This document shows positions 48,621 through 60,824 of a DNA stretch of 64,000 nt, piece after piece. The position numbers and the translations under genes are program-made. Position 1 is the first letter of the stretch; every line of letters starts with the position of its first letter. The notes beneath the pieces were generated by a model. That model did not search any database. It had not been told where the DNA came from and was given only the letters and a program-made list of their open reading frames with translations. Source of the stretch: Sebastes aleutianus (lineage: Eukaryota > Chordata > Actinopteri > Perciformes > Sebastidae); assembly GCA_916700875.1 (NCBI GenBank), contig CAKAKS010000066.1:7843743-7907742 (forward strand), written 5' to 3'.

Positions 48621-49167
48621 TACCTTTTAGCTGGTATTTTGTTATGAAACAGACCCGAATGTTCTAATACTGAATATAATGTTGAATTTCAATTATAAAC
48701 TGGTAACTGATAAAAAAAAAAGCCTCCTTTGGAGCATTTGCATGTCCTACATTAGTGCTGCTGACAGTGTGCTCCTGAACCTCAAAGAGCAAAACCAAAC
48801 TATTATTCTGCAGTACAAAAGTGTTTTTCTCAAACATTTTCACTTTGGGACGTTGAGTTTTGTAATAGACTCATATTTTGTAGGTTCTTTTTATGTGTGT
48901 GAATGAATTGTGTGAATGTTTCTTTGGGTTTTCTTTCCTGTTTTTATGATCACAGCTAGGTGTAGTCTGTTGTACTTTGAGTAACCACACACCTCCTGCC
49001 TGAGGACGACCTGTAGTTGGTCACAATATTGCTCATACGATTAAAGGGAGCTGTGATTCCAGTGTGCAGGTACTCTTTGTATTGCAAATCCAACGACAGC
49101 CGTGGCAGGTTGTCCGTCCATCCTTTCTTCAAATTTGACACAATTATCTAACACCGATCCTACTTCT
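48621..49167. other. No gene seen
   Basis: AT-rich. Open frames at 48,679-48,906 and 48,956-49,141 show no motif. Confidence 0.4.
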
Positions 49168-49520
49168 TCTGTTGTTCTTGACTGTGTAAGGTAGATCGGT
49201 CCAACAACCACAGGACTTTCAACCAGGAGATTGGTGTTTTGTTTGGAAGTCACATCGGTGACATTTGTCACGTGTTTTCCGTACTGATGATAGTTTGCTT
49301 CCGTATGTATTTTACTTAGTTTGCATACTTATTTTAAGGCCAACCATGACCTTTTTCCTATCCCTAACTGAGTGGTTTTATTGCCCCCTGCTGGTATCGC
49401 ACCTTCATACACATGTGTAATAAGCACGCCTCAGTGAGGCAAAACGTGACACAGATACACTGAACTTTGGTGGACCGGCAGGTCTATTACACGCTTTGCT
49501 GTGATATTGGGTTGAAATAT
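49168..49520 (+). repeat. R1 dispersed repeat, copy h (long)
   Basis: GGTCCAACAACCACAGGAC, TTTCAACCAGGAGATTGGTG, TTTGTCACGTGTTTTCCGTA, GGCCAACCATGACCTTTTTC, TGAGTGGTTTTATTGCCCCC and the GAGGCAAAACGTGAC to GATATTGGGTTG tail. It joins the d-type front to the a-type tail, so it gives the fullest view of the family. Confidence 0.75.
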
Positions 49521-50408
49521 TATATTTCTCCGGCCTACAGTATACTTAAAAGCTTTGGGTTGTTGAAGAATCAGTTAATTGAACCCTAACAAAAAGTGTT
49601 TTTATGAAAGCTAATTAGCCAGTTTGCCAATTTAGCAAAGTAAATATTTGAAAATAACATGTATATGGAAATAGTTGCCAACATAATGTTAGCTACTGTG
49701 CGAATCAGATGTAAACAAGACCTTTAATCTTGGCTGCACTGATGACTTAGTTAGTTTTTATGGCTGCTTACAGGTTACGACAAGCTACAAAGACAAAAAC
49801 GGCAAAATGATCAGATCCTGCTCAAAATAGTAGAGAAATTCTTCATTATTCCACATTATTGCAAAGCGTAAGAGCAGTCAGGTCCACAGGCTGTACTCTA
49901 AAAGAGCACTGCTACAGTTGCCCACACAAATACAAACATATACACTGTCTGAATTAAACAATGTGCACATACATTATACAAACAACAGCATATCTCAATC
50001 AAGTACACACACATGCATACTCTATCTGCGCTGCTGCAGGAAGAATAGACTTATCTGTGTGTGTACTTAAATATGCAGCGACAGGCATACCGTCTTACCC
50101 ACACACACACAGAGAGAAGAAGAGGCCTAATTCCAGTCAGAAACTGATCAAACTCGGTAGTTTTTGACAGCACTTCAAACACGTCCGCCTCATTGGGAGA
50201 GGCAACTTCAGCGAGTGTGTATGTAGCCACCTAGTTACCTATGCATATATTTGCATTTGTGTTTAAGAGCGGAAATCCTGCAGGGTGTTCGTGTTTGTGT
50301 GTGTGTTTACAGTTACTTAAGAAAGATGATTGTGTATGAAAACCTGTGTGTGCGTGAAAGGTGTGTGTGAGTAGGTAGGTGGCAATGGGGAAGGTGTGTG
50401 GGCGTGAA

Positions 50409-50410
<2 letters not shown>

Positions 50411-50460
<50 letters not shown>
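50411..50460. repeat. (GT)n microsatellite, 50 bp
   Basis: Uninterrupted GT dinucleotides. Confidence 0.95.
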
Positions 50461-50463
<3 letters not shown>

Positions 50464-50815
50464 ATGGGGATAATGTGACGAAGCCTGTGGTGTGATGTGT
50501 GATGTAAACAGGGATGATTAGCATAGCGACAGCCATTAGCATTCACACTGTGTCTACACCACCTGGGAGCTGATAAACACAAACACACCAGAAAAATGTG
50601 CGTAAAGATATACGCACCTGGAAGGTAATACACCGTCACTGCGTGCACAATATAAGTAAACAGACATACACACACATACACACACACACACACATTTTAC
50701 ATTACACATTACATACATTCAATCCCATCTCATCTCTTCCTGGAGCATCCCCCTTGTATCTTTATGGAAATTGACTGCAGACAGGGATTGGCTTTTTATG
50801 TCTGATTTATGTTGC

Positions 50816-50817
<2 letters not shown>

Positions 50818-50882
<65 letters not shown>

Positions 50883-50895
50883 CGTGTGTGCGCGC
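50818..50895. repeat. (TG)n microsatellite, 55 bp, plus CG-rich tail
   Basis: Pure TG at 50,818-50,872 followed by alternating CG/TG (CGCGCGTGTGCGTGTGTGCG). The alternating purine-pyrimidine run favours Z-DNA. Confidence 0.92.
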
Positions 50896-50982
50896 AAATT
50901 GAGCCCAGAGAAGGATTGCGTTTTTATGCCTCTTTTATTGGACAACATCTATTGCTGTCAGGACCGGGTAAAGAGAAAAGAG

Positions 50983-52330
50983 CAGACATGAGAGAATTGA
51001 GGAGAGGAGAGGAGAGGAAAAAGGTCGTAAGAAGAGGAAACGAGGAGACATGAGAGAATTGAGGAGAGGAGAGGAGGTAAGAAGAAGAAAAGAAGAGACA
51101 TGAGAGAATTGAGGAGACGAGAGGAGGTAAGAAGAAGAAAAGAAGAGACATGAGAGAATGGTGGAGAAGAGAGGAGAGGAGAGGAGAGGAGAGGAGAGGA
51201 GAGGAGAGGAGAGGAAAAAGGTGGTAAGAAGAGGAAAAGAGGAGACATGAGAGAAGGGAGGAGAGGAGAGGAGAGGAGGTAAGAAAAGGAAAAGAGGAGA
51301 CATGAGAGAATGGAGGAGAGGAGAGGAGAGGAGAGGAGAGGAAAAAGGTGGTAAGAAGAGGAAAAGAGGAGACATGAGAGAAGGGAGGAGAGGAGAGGAA
51401 AGGGTGGTAAGAAGAGGAAAAGAGGAGAGATGAGAGAATAGATGAGAGGAGAGGAGAGGAGAGGAAAAAGGTGGTAAGAAGAGGAAAAGAGGAGACATGA
51501 GAGAAGGGAGGAGAGGATAGGAGAGGAGGTAAGAAGAGGAAAAGAGGAGACATGAGAGAATGGAGGAGAGGAGAGGAGAGGAGAGGAGAGGAAAAAGGTG
51601 GTAAGAAGAGGAAAAGAGGAGACATGAGAGAAGGGAGGAGAGGATAAGAGAGGAGGTAAGAAGAGGAAAAGAGGAGACATGAGAGAAGGGAGGAGAGGAG
51701 AGGAAAGGAGAGGAAAAAGGTGGTAAGAAGAGGAAAAGAGGAGACATGAGAGAAGGGAGGAGAGGATAGGAGAGGAGGTAAGAAGAGGAAAAGAGGAGAC
51801 ATGAGAGAATGGTGGAGGAGAGGAGGGGAGAGGGAAAACGGTGGTAAGAAGAGGAAAAGAGGAGAGGAGAGGAGAGGAGAGGAGAGGAGAGGACAAAAGG
51901 TGGTAATAAGAGGAAAAGAGGAGACATGAGAGAAGGGAGGAGAGGAGAGGAAAGGGTGGTAAGAAGAGGAAAAGAGGAGTCGGGAGGAAGTATGGAAGCT
52001 GTAGGGAAAAGAGTGCAAGAGTTGATTCAAGGAAGAGACATTAAATTGGACAAGGAGGAAGACGAGAGGAGATGGATGAGCAGAGAGAGGAGTGGAGTAG
52101 AGGAGGCAAATTGGCCAGAGAGAATCGGTGGCAAAAGGAAAGGAGGAGAAACGAGGAAGTTGAGGAGACATGTGGAAAAGAGGGAGGTAAAATGAGGAAG
52201 GTGAGGAATGTATAAAAAGAGAGTGGAAACGATGAGGAGAGGAAAAGGAAGACGGGGAGAAGAGGAGAATGAAAAGACGAGAGAGGAGGGAAGACCGAGA
52301 GGAGAAGAGAAGATCAAAGAGGTATTCGGG
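50983..52330 (+). repeat. Purine-only satellite with higher-order repeat
   Basis: Almost entirely A and G on the plus strand. Units share GAGACATGAGAGAA, found about 15 times between 50,983 and 51,926, with GGAGAGGAGAGG blocks and GGTAAGAAGAGGAAAAGAGG. Spacings alternate near 55 and 66-75 bp, forming dimers of 120-130 bp and a super-unit close to 250 bp (51,242, 51,493, 51,742). After 52,000 units decay into general GA-rich DNA. The long minus-strand frames of 312-415 codons (Ser/Leu/Pro/Phe-rich) are artefacts of the skew. Confidence 0.93.
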
Positions 52331-53479
52331 TGATCAATCCTCGCCTGCTCTCAGGAGGAACCCATTTCTCAACCCCTTGTTTAGCAACCTGTGGCGCTAC
52401 ACAGTGGAACGCAACACACTGCGTTCCTGAACGGCCCCTCCACCCTCCACCAACCTTGCAGAGCCTCAGGAAAGCAGCGAGTGAGAGAGGACAGGCATGA
52501 GAGCGCTTTCCTTTTCGCCGTTTATTGATATTCTGCTTCCCTAAATACAGACCGATCCGTCTCTGCTGTCACACACATGCAGACACGCTTACAAGCATGC
52601 CGTATGCAGACACACACACTCCTCGTGGATGGGTCTGGAGGGCAGGAAGAGAGGATGGAAATTAAATAAGAAGAGGAGGAAACGGCGAGGTAAAGAGGAG
52701 AGTAGAGGAGGGATGTAAAGGTGAAGAGGAAGATTATAGAGAAAAGAGAGAAGACACAAGGAGGAAGAGGAGAAAGAAGAAAAGGGGAAGCGGGATAAGA
52801 GGAAAGTGAAGAGAGGAAATGATGTGAGCAGAAGGTGAAGAGGATGTGAAAAGGAGAACCACAATCCAGAGTGATTGATGGGCAATCTGCACATCTGTGT
52901 CAGCCACGCTATCCTTACCAGATAGAAAACAAGGGATTTTTCTCACTCTTCTCTCCCTTATTTCTCTCGTTTCCACACTCTCGTCTTTTTTTTCTTTCCG
53001 TTTTATCATTATATCCTCTCTCTCTCTCCCTCTCTCTCCAGAGTAAGAGGCATTAATTTGCTTCAGTTGATTGCTTTGGAGCATTTCATAGAGCAAACAT
53101 ACTCATCATAACTCTCCTATTCCTCTTCTCTCCCCCGACTCCTCTTCTCTTCTCCTCCCCCTTTCTTCTCCCTCCAGTCTCTTTTTCTCTTTTTGCATAA
53201 TTTCCAATTTCCTTCCTCGCCCCAAAAAAATGAGTAACAGCCACCGTCTATCTACTCATATTTAAGACTCTGTGCACTTCACTTCTTTTTTTTTTAATTA
53301 ATGTTTGAATTATTTAGTGGCACAAAGTGAACAATATCTGTAGAACCGGAGCACAAAACAAGACTCAACTAGAAACTATATCAGGTGCAAAAGGTGAAAA
53401 CAGTAGGTTCTAGTTAACTGATAAAATAATAAAATGCAATAAAGCATCAGCACTACAACCTTTAGTAACTAAAGCTAAC
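52331..53479. other. No gene seen; purine then pyrimidine tracts
   Basis: 52,331-52,560 is single-copy. 52,640-52,860 is purine-rich. 52,930-53,220 is pyrimidine-rich on the same strand. The frames here follow from the skew. Confidence 0.45.
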
Positions 53480-53870
53480 AGTAATGTCATATAAGTCCAA
53501 TATTCACTCTCTTTTAGCTCTGTTTTTGGTCTCCACCAACTCCTGAGGGAAAATAGCTGTTAAATACTTCACTGTGTTCACCAGCTAGATGCTAACTATG
53601 TCTCTCTGCTGTTTGCTGCTGAGCAGATAGTGCACAGTAGGTTTTTAGACCGATCTTGCTGAAATCAGCGGCCTTTTGCCGCCGAAAACTACAGTATGAG
53701 AGCGGCGAGAGTGAAACAAAACAGTAAAGTTGTGACCGGACAGCAAAACGATGAGCTGAAACTCACTATAAAGCTCCGTAAAGCCGAGGGGAGCGGCATA
53801 TTCAGATGATAATTCTCTGTAGGTTCATCACCACCAGCGACCTCTTTCACACTGGGATTTGTTACTGTTA
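53480..53870 (+). repeat. F dispersed repeat, copy 3 (uninterrupted)
   Basis: TAAGTCCAATATTCACTCTC, CAACTCCTGAGGGAAAATAG, CAGCTAGATGCTAACTATG, then without a break TGCACAGTAGGTTTTTAGAC, AACAGTAAAGTTGTGACC and GACCTCTTTCACACTGGG. It is the empty-site reference for the insertion at 10,010. Confidence 0.75.
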
Positions 53871-54107
53871 TTACAAAAAATGTTGATGAATGTGGTGAAT
53901 GGTGGTCATATCAAGTTTATATTACACATTTCAAATGGAACTCTTAGCATTGATGGTGACAGTACTGAAGGGTGGGTGTAGTAGTAAAACGAAAACTGCA
54001 CTTAAGTAAAAGATTTGTTTCTTTATAATAACAAGTACTCAAGTAGAAAAACAAGCAGTCATCGAAATAACTATTTTAGTAAGTGAAACAACCCGTTCTC
54101 ACTCCAA

Positions 54108-54656
54108 ACCGAGGCACCCTTTAGCGTCTGTATGAGGCTTTCAACTAACTCCAATGTAAACCCATCCGCGTCAATATTAGACAGTCAGAGGAACTCACGT
54201 AGTATAAAGGACGAGACAGTCCGCGTATGGAGGGTGGAGGTGGAGGTTGGATGGGTCATATAAGCACAGAGTTTCACCCAGGAGAGCGCTGTTGGTGTCC
54301 CGTGTGAAAGCAAGTCAACATTGACTTATTTTACTGTAGTTCTGTTACGTAACTTATGTATGGGGCGTTAGTTAAGTACGTAAGTTACAAGCGTGCTTAT
54401 TTGAACTCAAACTTAAATCTTTTCTGAAGCATAAACAAGTACTTTTGTTAGGTTTTGGCTTAGGAACAGATCATGCTCGTAGTTTTGTTGCCTAAACAAA
54501 AGTAGTTAACTGAGTAAGCCTACATTTGTTGTAAGTAAACCTAAAAACTAAATAAACCTACGTAAGAAGTTTGTTTTGAAAACACACTATGTATGTACCG
54601 AACAGAAAGTGACACACGGTCCTTGACATGTCCAAAACTGACGCTAGAGGGGTACC
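54108..54656 (+). repeat. R1 dispersed repeat, copy i, with inverted ends
   Basis: GGATGGGTCATATAAGCACA, TTTCACCCAGGAGAGCGCTG, GTCCCGTGTGAAAGC and GTAGTTTTGTTGCCTAAAC identify R1. The edges GGCACCCTTTAGCGTC (54,113-54,128) and GACGCTAGAGGGGTACC (54,640-54,656) are imperfect inverses, suggesting that R1 is a non-autonomous DNA transposon. Confidence 0.6.
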
Positions 54657-55334
54657 TAGAGCAGCATAGTTTGAGGCATAGGACCACTGACCAAGCATCA
54701 GTATTTGACGAGTTGGTTAGAATGTGTTGAGTGAAAAGACTACTTGATTACCTCCACCAAAGTAAACTGGCATATGGAGAAGCTGTTGTTTCAAAGATCG
54801 CAATGTGAAAATGATGTATGATGTTGATGTTAGATACATCATCTTAGATATGCAACCCTATCACCAGACAAGAATACAATATGTTTTACAATATTTGAGC
54901 AATATCAGCTATGGGTCAGGTTAGGAAAAGATTGTGGTCATGTGTTAAAAAAAAATAACATTAAATGACGAGATGCAAATTCTGCTCTCCCAGACCAAAG
55001 TCTAATCCCTGAATCGGCCAATTTTAACATATATACCTATGGTTGTACACACGGAGAGACTGTACTCACCAGAAAAACAACAGCCGGATGTTTGTTCATA
55101 CACTTAGTATGTCCTGTGTTTATGTTCCCCTGGCAAACAACCCCGTGTTTACTGAGAGTAAACAGTCCTCCCTAAGTAGAGAAGATGAAAGTAGCTTGAT
55201 ATTGTTACACCGTTCCGAAACATCCACGTGGATGTTTGGGTCTACTGAATCGTGGATTCTCTCCTCCACGAGACGGTTACTCTCCTAACCTTAACCATTA
55301 ACCACAGTCGTCCTTTAACCAAGTCTGTTTGGAA
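54657..55334. other. No gene seen; single-copy
   Basis: An 81-codon plus frame at 55,043-55,288 has no motif. The palindromic ACATCCACGTGGATGT near 55,220 is a perfect 16-bp inverted repeat containing an E-box-like CACGTG. Confidence 0.4.
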
Positions 55335-55500
55335 GTGTTTTCCCTCTTAGTTTTATTTTAATTAGACACTACACAGCAGAGAGCTGACAGGAAAAGAGGA
55401 GGAAGGGGGTGTATAACATGCAACATCGGACTCAAACCAGCGACATTGCAATTATATAGTCAGCATGTTAGATCTCTAGGGCACTACGACGCCCCTCAGT
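55335..55500 (-). mobile_element. tRNA-derived SINE (S2), copy b, decayed
   Basis: On the minus strand: a tRNA-like head near 55,490, a B-box-like GGTTTGAGTCC near 55,432, then GTTGCATGTTATACACCCCC and CTGTCAGCTCTCTGCTGTGT. The layout matches copy a at 33.5 kb and a known teleost SINE body. The AATAAAGGC tail is lost. Confidence 0.6.
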
Positions 55501-55810
55501 TGCCCCAACTTAGCCAGACCTTAACCATAGAAGACACTGACAAGCGACCTTTTTTGTCATCTGGGTATGAGGACTCATGCTACTGTGGAATTAAAAAAAA
55601 ATTATCTTTCTGCAAAATACTTCCACAAGCAATTCCAAATACACTGTTGGGCTGCGGTGATAAATCAAGAGCGTGTGAGACCATGGGCTAACAGGTGTCA
55701 GAAATCCATCGGTGATAGTTGAAGTTGTACAAGATGTCATTTCCATTGAGACATATCTACAGCAGGAAAAGAAATGTACGGATCATCAGCTGGCATTTAA
55801 ATGTAGCAAC
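55501..55810. other. No gene seen
   Basis: Short, AT-rich, no match. Confidence 0.35.
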
Positions 55811-56210
55811 TAAGGCTGTCAATTGCTTAAAATACTTAATTGTGATTAATCGTAACTTATTTGCACATTTTTCTATCTGTTCAAAATGTACCTTAAAGAG
55901 AGATTTGTCAAGTATTTAATACTCTTATGTACATGCGAGTGGACAAATATGCTGCTTTATGCAAATGTATGATTATATTTATTATTGGAAATCAATTAAC
56001 AACACAAAACAATGAAAAATCTTGTCCAGAAACCCTCATAGATACTGCATTTAGTATGAAAAATATGCTCAAATCATAACATGGCAAACTCACACTCTGT
56101 GTCAGTGTGTTGACTTGACTATGACTTGCCCCAAACTGCATGTGATTATCATAAAGTGGGCATGTCTGTAAAGGGGAGACTCATGGGTACCCTTAGAACC
56201 CATTTTCAGT
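55811..56210 (+). mobile_element. hAT-like element with TAAGGCTGTCAA end, copy 2
   Basis: Starts TAAGGCTGTCAATTGC, then TTGTGATTAATCGTAACTTA, TCTATCTGTTCAAAATGTAC and TTTGTCAAGTATTTAATACT, matching the 41-kb copy in reverse. It continues with CATGGGTACCCTTAGAACCC, a known part of this teleost family, and is cut by the R1 copy at 56,215. Confidence 0.7.
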
Positions 56211-56214
56211 CCCC

Positions 56215-56402
56215 TTGGTGAAAGTCTGGTGTTTTTTGACCCATCGATCCACTCCGACCTCCTCCCGACGCTGGGTTTGTCACTCTTCCTGGTTCACGAT
56301 TACGTGGATTACATACAAATTGATTTTGTGCAATATATACAATTTACAAGTGCATTACTTTTTGTAGGTATAACTACGAACGGTGTTTGAGAACAGCCTG
56401 AA
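56215..56402 (-). repeat. R1 dispersed repeat, copy j (inverted, 5' part)
   Basis: GAAAGTCTGGTGTTTTTTGA, CCATCGATCCACTCCGACC, TAGGTATAACTACGAACGG and TGTTTGAGAACAGCCTG are the reverse of copies b and g. Confidence 0.7.
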
Positions 56403-57305
56403 CATGCACATACCAGAAACATAAATGCATCACCTCATGTGTGTCAGATGAGGAAAATCAGTAAAATGTCAAAGCTTTCATAGTTACTGAATATATTCAC
56501 ATTATATGTGACGGTAGAAAGTAACAAAACTAAACTAAATTGGATTTTATAAAAATGTCACACTTACGTAAACATATTTTAAAAATTAATTATATCTACT
56601 CGTGTGTCCTCCCTTTCTTATGAATATCACCCAATGGAGATTTATTCTGACCCCGACAAAGGGAGCATTTTTTTTGATACATTGAATAAAAGATTGATTT
56701 GTATAATGGCTACTGTTATGCAGCAGCATCCTGTTATTGAAGAAGCACTCTTTTGACAGACAGGGACAAAAGGAAGCTGGAGGGATGTGGGGACGGGAGA
56801 GGAGGGAGGGATAGAGAGACAAACAGACATGGTAACAGGAAACGTATGGATAGATAAAGCACGAGGACAGCGGGGGAGTCACAGAAGAGAGGGGTGAGAG
56901 AAGTAAAAGAGGAAACGGTGAGTAAAGGAGAGAACACAGGAGAGACGAGTAAGAGACGAGAGAGGAAGCAACGGGTAGCAGAATGAAAAGGATATGAAAA
57001 GACCAAATATATCTAAGGCACACTCCAGAGATGCAATTTTTCATTTTTGTGACTCGTCTGTCATTATGACAATCATACAGTCACTCATGTGTAGAATTTC
57101 CTCGGGGTTCATTTCAGAAAAAAGCAAAACATGAGAGAAAAAAAAAAGTTTCAAAAGCCATCTGAAAAGACATTTTCTACTGACGAGTTTGTGACTTTTC
57201 TGTTCAAAACTTGCTGCCAATAAATTGATTTCAGGTGTATAAACATGAAAAGCCTTGTCGTAATCCTGTCCTGTCCAGGCCAAAATGTCCTTGTTAATGT
57301 CTTAT
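56403..57305. other. No gene seen; purine-rich 56,755-57,000
   Basis: A Ser/Leu-rich 152-codon minus frame at 56,586-57,044 is a by-product of the purine skew. Confidence 0.45.
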
Positions 57306-57855
57306 ATAAGTGGTCTCCGGGGTTTGAGATGTGAAGCCAATGAGGAAGTGCCTTAAACTTGCATTCTCTCTAATAGCCAGCAGGGGGCGACTCCTCTGGT
57401 TGCCAAAAGAAGCCTGATTGTATAGAAGTCTATGAGTAAATGACCCTACTTCTCACTTGATTTAAACATTGTAACATGAGTTTATGGTCTCAATCGCTAG
57501 TTTCAAGTCTTCTTCAATACAGCATGATGTTCATTTAGTAAATTATGGTCCCATTTAGAGTCAAATAGACCATAAAGCAGGGGATGCTTTCGGGCATGGC
57601 TACCTTGTGATTGACAGGTCGCTTCCACAACGTTGTCTGGTCTGGGAGTTGTCCACGTTTTCGTCTAACGACTTTAACCTTTTCACAGTGTGTTTTCAGT
57701 TTATGTACTTAGCTTCACCCTCTCGTGTCATTTCTGGTTGCAAATAACCAAGATGGCGAAGGTCAAAATGTCGAACTCGAGGCTTCAAAAAGGCAGTCCA
57801 CAAACCAATGGGTGACGTCACGGTGACTACGTCCACTTCTTATATACAGTCTATG
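57306..57855 (-). mobile_element. T-family element, copy E, most complete
   Basis: Runs from GTCTCCGGGGTTTGAGATG through TGAAGCCAATGAGGAAGTGC, CCAGCAGGGGGCGACTCC, TGGTCTGGGAGTTGTCC, AACCAAGATGGCGAAGGTC and CCAATGGGTGACGTCACGG to TATATACAGTCTATG. It is the reference copy for the family. No coding capacity. Confidence 0.8.
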
Positions 57856-60824
57856 CTTGAAATAAGCAAGGTTAAGGCTACAGGAACAAATAGTAGATCT
57901 TATCCGGAATACAAAAATATTACAAATGAAAAAGAACTTCATTAGTTTAGTTTATTATGTAGCAAATATCCACCAGCTGCAGCGTTTTAAATGCAGCTCT
58001 TCTTGTCTACTTTATTGGTGTGCACTCCAAATCCTCTTGAATGAAAAGCCCATGCGTCATTATCAAAAAATGACTGACCTTGCTTGTTAACACAGGTCAA
58101 TAAAAAAAATCTCCAGCAGACAAAAAAGATGAAAGTAATTCAGAGAAAGGTGAAGTTAAAGAGAGAATAAAATGACAATTAAATTTGTCTAAAGGGGTCC
58201 TTTCATTTTGAAATGATTGCGGACAGACGGTCATTAATTTTCTTTATCCAGTAATGTCAGAAGGAAGTCACACAATGAATGACACTTTTATGTACTAATC
58301 AAATCAACATTCAGCTCATACAAGGAATAAAACATTTTCAAGTTACAAAAGGACAAAGAAAACACACAATTCAAACTTTGATTCTCACATGAGCACTAGA
58401 CAAAACACATCAAACACAAAACCATATATTATAACAAAAAGTATCACCAGTGTATCTGCGAGGTATTTCGTCAGGATGCGTTATTTTCAGAGTAAAAGAT
58501 GTCTGATTTCTGCACTCGCACTCATTTGTACATTTGGCAAAGAGTAATTTAATTGAAGAGTAATTTAATTCCCTGCCTCTCTGATAGACAGTAGAGTGTG
58601 TGATCCATTCAATTAGTTGATTAACATTAAATTAATCTGCAATATTTCTTGTGTTTTTGGAATTATTTTGATGCCTTACAGACAGTAGAGAGAGATTACA
58701 GGAAATGAGGGGGAGAGAGACACAATAAAATTGGCGGGATATTGCGGTTCATGTTTGGCATCTTAATCCCAATCAGCAAATATTTTTTAGGATTTATTCA
58801 TTTAAATTTTAATTAATAAGTGGATTTCAATAAATGTCCAGGCATAAATGCCAAAAAAAAAACCTTGTTTCAGCTTCTCAATTGTAATGATTTCCCTGAG
58901 TCTTTAGGGTTGTTAGTAACTTTAAATTCAATATCTTTGGGTTTTGAGTCTGTACTCGTCATTCAAAAAGGGAAACCGGAAGACCGAGGACTGCAGGTAT
59001 ACACGCCGTTGTTATGATACGTACATGAAACAAAGCGGCGTTTGCCGACCATTTTCACACCACTCTCTCTCACCACTTAGTTTCATTCCTGATGGCCATG
59101 TCGTTGTGAAAATATCCATGTATTAGAATGATCAGATGAGATGAAGATGAAAAACGAGAAGAGACATCTGTGTTTTTCCTCTTGACTTGACTCATTTGCT
59201 TACTTTCCTCAAGTCCATTTCTGTTCTCTTGCACTGATTCGTTTAAGCTGAACAGCCAATCAGAGTGATTTCTCTCACCGACAGGCTCCGCTGCCGATTC
59301 AACATGCTCACCGCAAAAACTAGGGAAACAGACGCTCACCGACGGCCCGACTGGCTTGGTGTGTCAGTGCCTTTAAAGTCCTGCATGGGCCTGAAATAAG
59401 AAGCCTTTTTCAGTATTTACCTTCCTCGCTTAAACTCTGCAGTGCATACTGTGGTGACAAAATGTATTGTTCAAAATGTCTGTTTTTCTGACAGATTGCT
59501 GTGACCATTCAAACAGGCACATACAGAGACAAGAGCCAGTCAGAGCTCATAAGAGAAAAATAAATAATTACTGTATTCTGTCACACAAACCCATATAGAC
59601 ACAAAATCACACGCACACACACATCTTGACATTGATGTCTCTGAAATAGGACACAGTTCACTTAGCAGTAACAGTAATCAGCCATGAGCTTTTCTCCCTG
59701 GGGTTTCCCCCCTTGAGATGCAGGGGCTGCACTCCACCAAGTGTGTGTGTGTGAGCCCAGCTTATACTGTACACGTGTGTCTATGTGCCTGTGCATGTGT
59801 GTCTCCTACCTTTGTGCGTATGTAACCTTGAAATTGTTCTGACATGATCCTTTTTTAGGTGTATTCAATGCCAGTACATCCTTTCCTTTCACCGTCCCTC
59901 CTCCTTTCGTCTCTCTTTCCATTCACCGCCTCACAATTCTTTCCGAGATCCCCTCTCCTCTTAAATAAGCCATTCTCTCATTCAAGAGTCCTCTTGTCCA
60001 TCTCCTCTGCTCTCTTCAGCTGCTGTTGACTATATCTGCCTGTCTACATCTCTTTTCTTCTCCATGTATTACCACTTATCTGTCAGCGTGACTCACTCCC
60101 TGCCTCTTTCTCTTCCCTTTCCTTCCCTGTCAATGTCACTGTATGACATTGTCATGAATTGGCAGTTTCTTTTTTTCCCCTCTGTTGCTGCTAATTCAAT
60201 TAACAAGATGCCATCTCCCCAATTAAGCTTTCCAATTATACCGCCCCGCTCCCAGTCCGAATGAGAGTCGTCCCCCGTTCGGTGAAGGTTTTTCTTTGTA
60301 CTGCTGGATGTAGAATTGAAATGGACTTGCAGCCTGTGTGATAAGACCTGCTCATCATCATCAAAAAAAAAAGAAACTATTTAAAAAACGACCACAGCTC
60401 ACTCACTCTGATTGCTCTTGCTCATTACCGTTTGGTTTCCACTTTACCCTGACCTCATTCAGATGTACCATCCTGTACATTAACCTGCTGAGAGATGTAA
60501 TAGTTGCATAAAATAAAAAATACGAGAGGTCAGTTCGCATTCATTTTCAACTAGTACTTTGTAAGAGAAATAGCCTTCCAGCTGGTTTTTTTCTGCTCTT
60601 TGAGGACATTTTTCATAAAAAAGGCAGAGGAGGAAAATAATAAAGCAGAAGTATAAATGTGTAAAATTGTACATTCACAAGTCGTCATGTTGTCTTTTCT
60701 TTTACCACACCCTTCAAGCATCAACGTCAGAAAGTATCTGAAAGTGTTAGACACTTCTTCTTCCTACTTTATCATGATGTGGTGGAAAAAAAGCAGCCCT
60801 GTATACATTTGTAATGACAGTCTA
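57856..60824. other. No gene seen; longest repeat-poor stretch
   Basis: Nearly 3 kb with few recognisable repeats. 58,500-58,640 and 60,130-60,260 have homeodomain-type motifs. CT-rich sequence lies at 59,880-60,130. Open frames are short and motif-free. Confidence 0.4.
60180..60260. promoter_or_regulatory. Candidate conserved non-coding patch (inference)
   Basis: GCTAATTCAATTAACAAGAT followed by CCCCAATTAAGCTTTCCAAT places four AATT/TAAT-type cores within 60 bp of single-copy DNA. Unproven. Confidence 0.22.

Larger units (their letters stand above)
49521..50980. other. No gene seen; TG tracts at the right
   Basis: 49,520-49,900 is AT-rich with no match. From 50,290 TG/CA sequence dominates. 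See the two microsatellites below. Confidence 0.45.

Noticed and set aside
50924..52171. A 415-codon minus-strand frame, with 330- and 312-codon companions, looking like a Ser/Leu/Pro-rich protein
   Set aside because: The underlying DNA is a purine-only tandem satellite. Stop codons are rare in all three minus frames, so the length means nothing.
56586..57044. 152-codon minus-strand frame with a hydrophobic middle
   Set aside because: It sits on a purine-rich tract. The Ser/Leu/Pro bias is a by-product.
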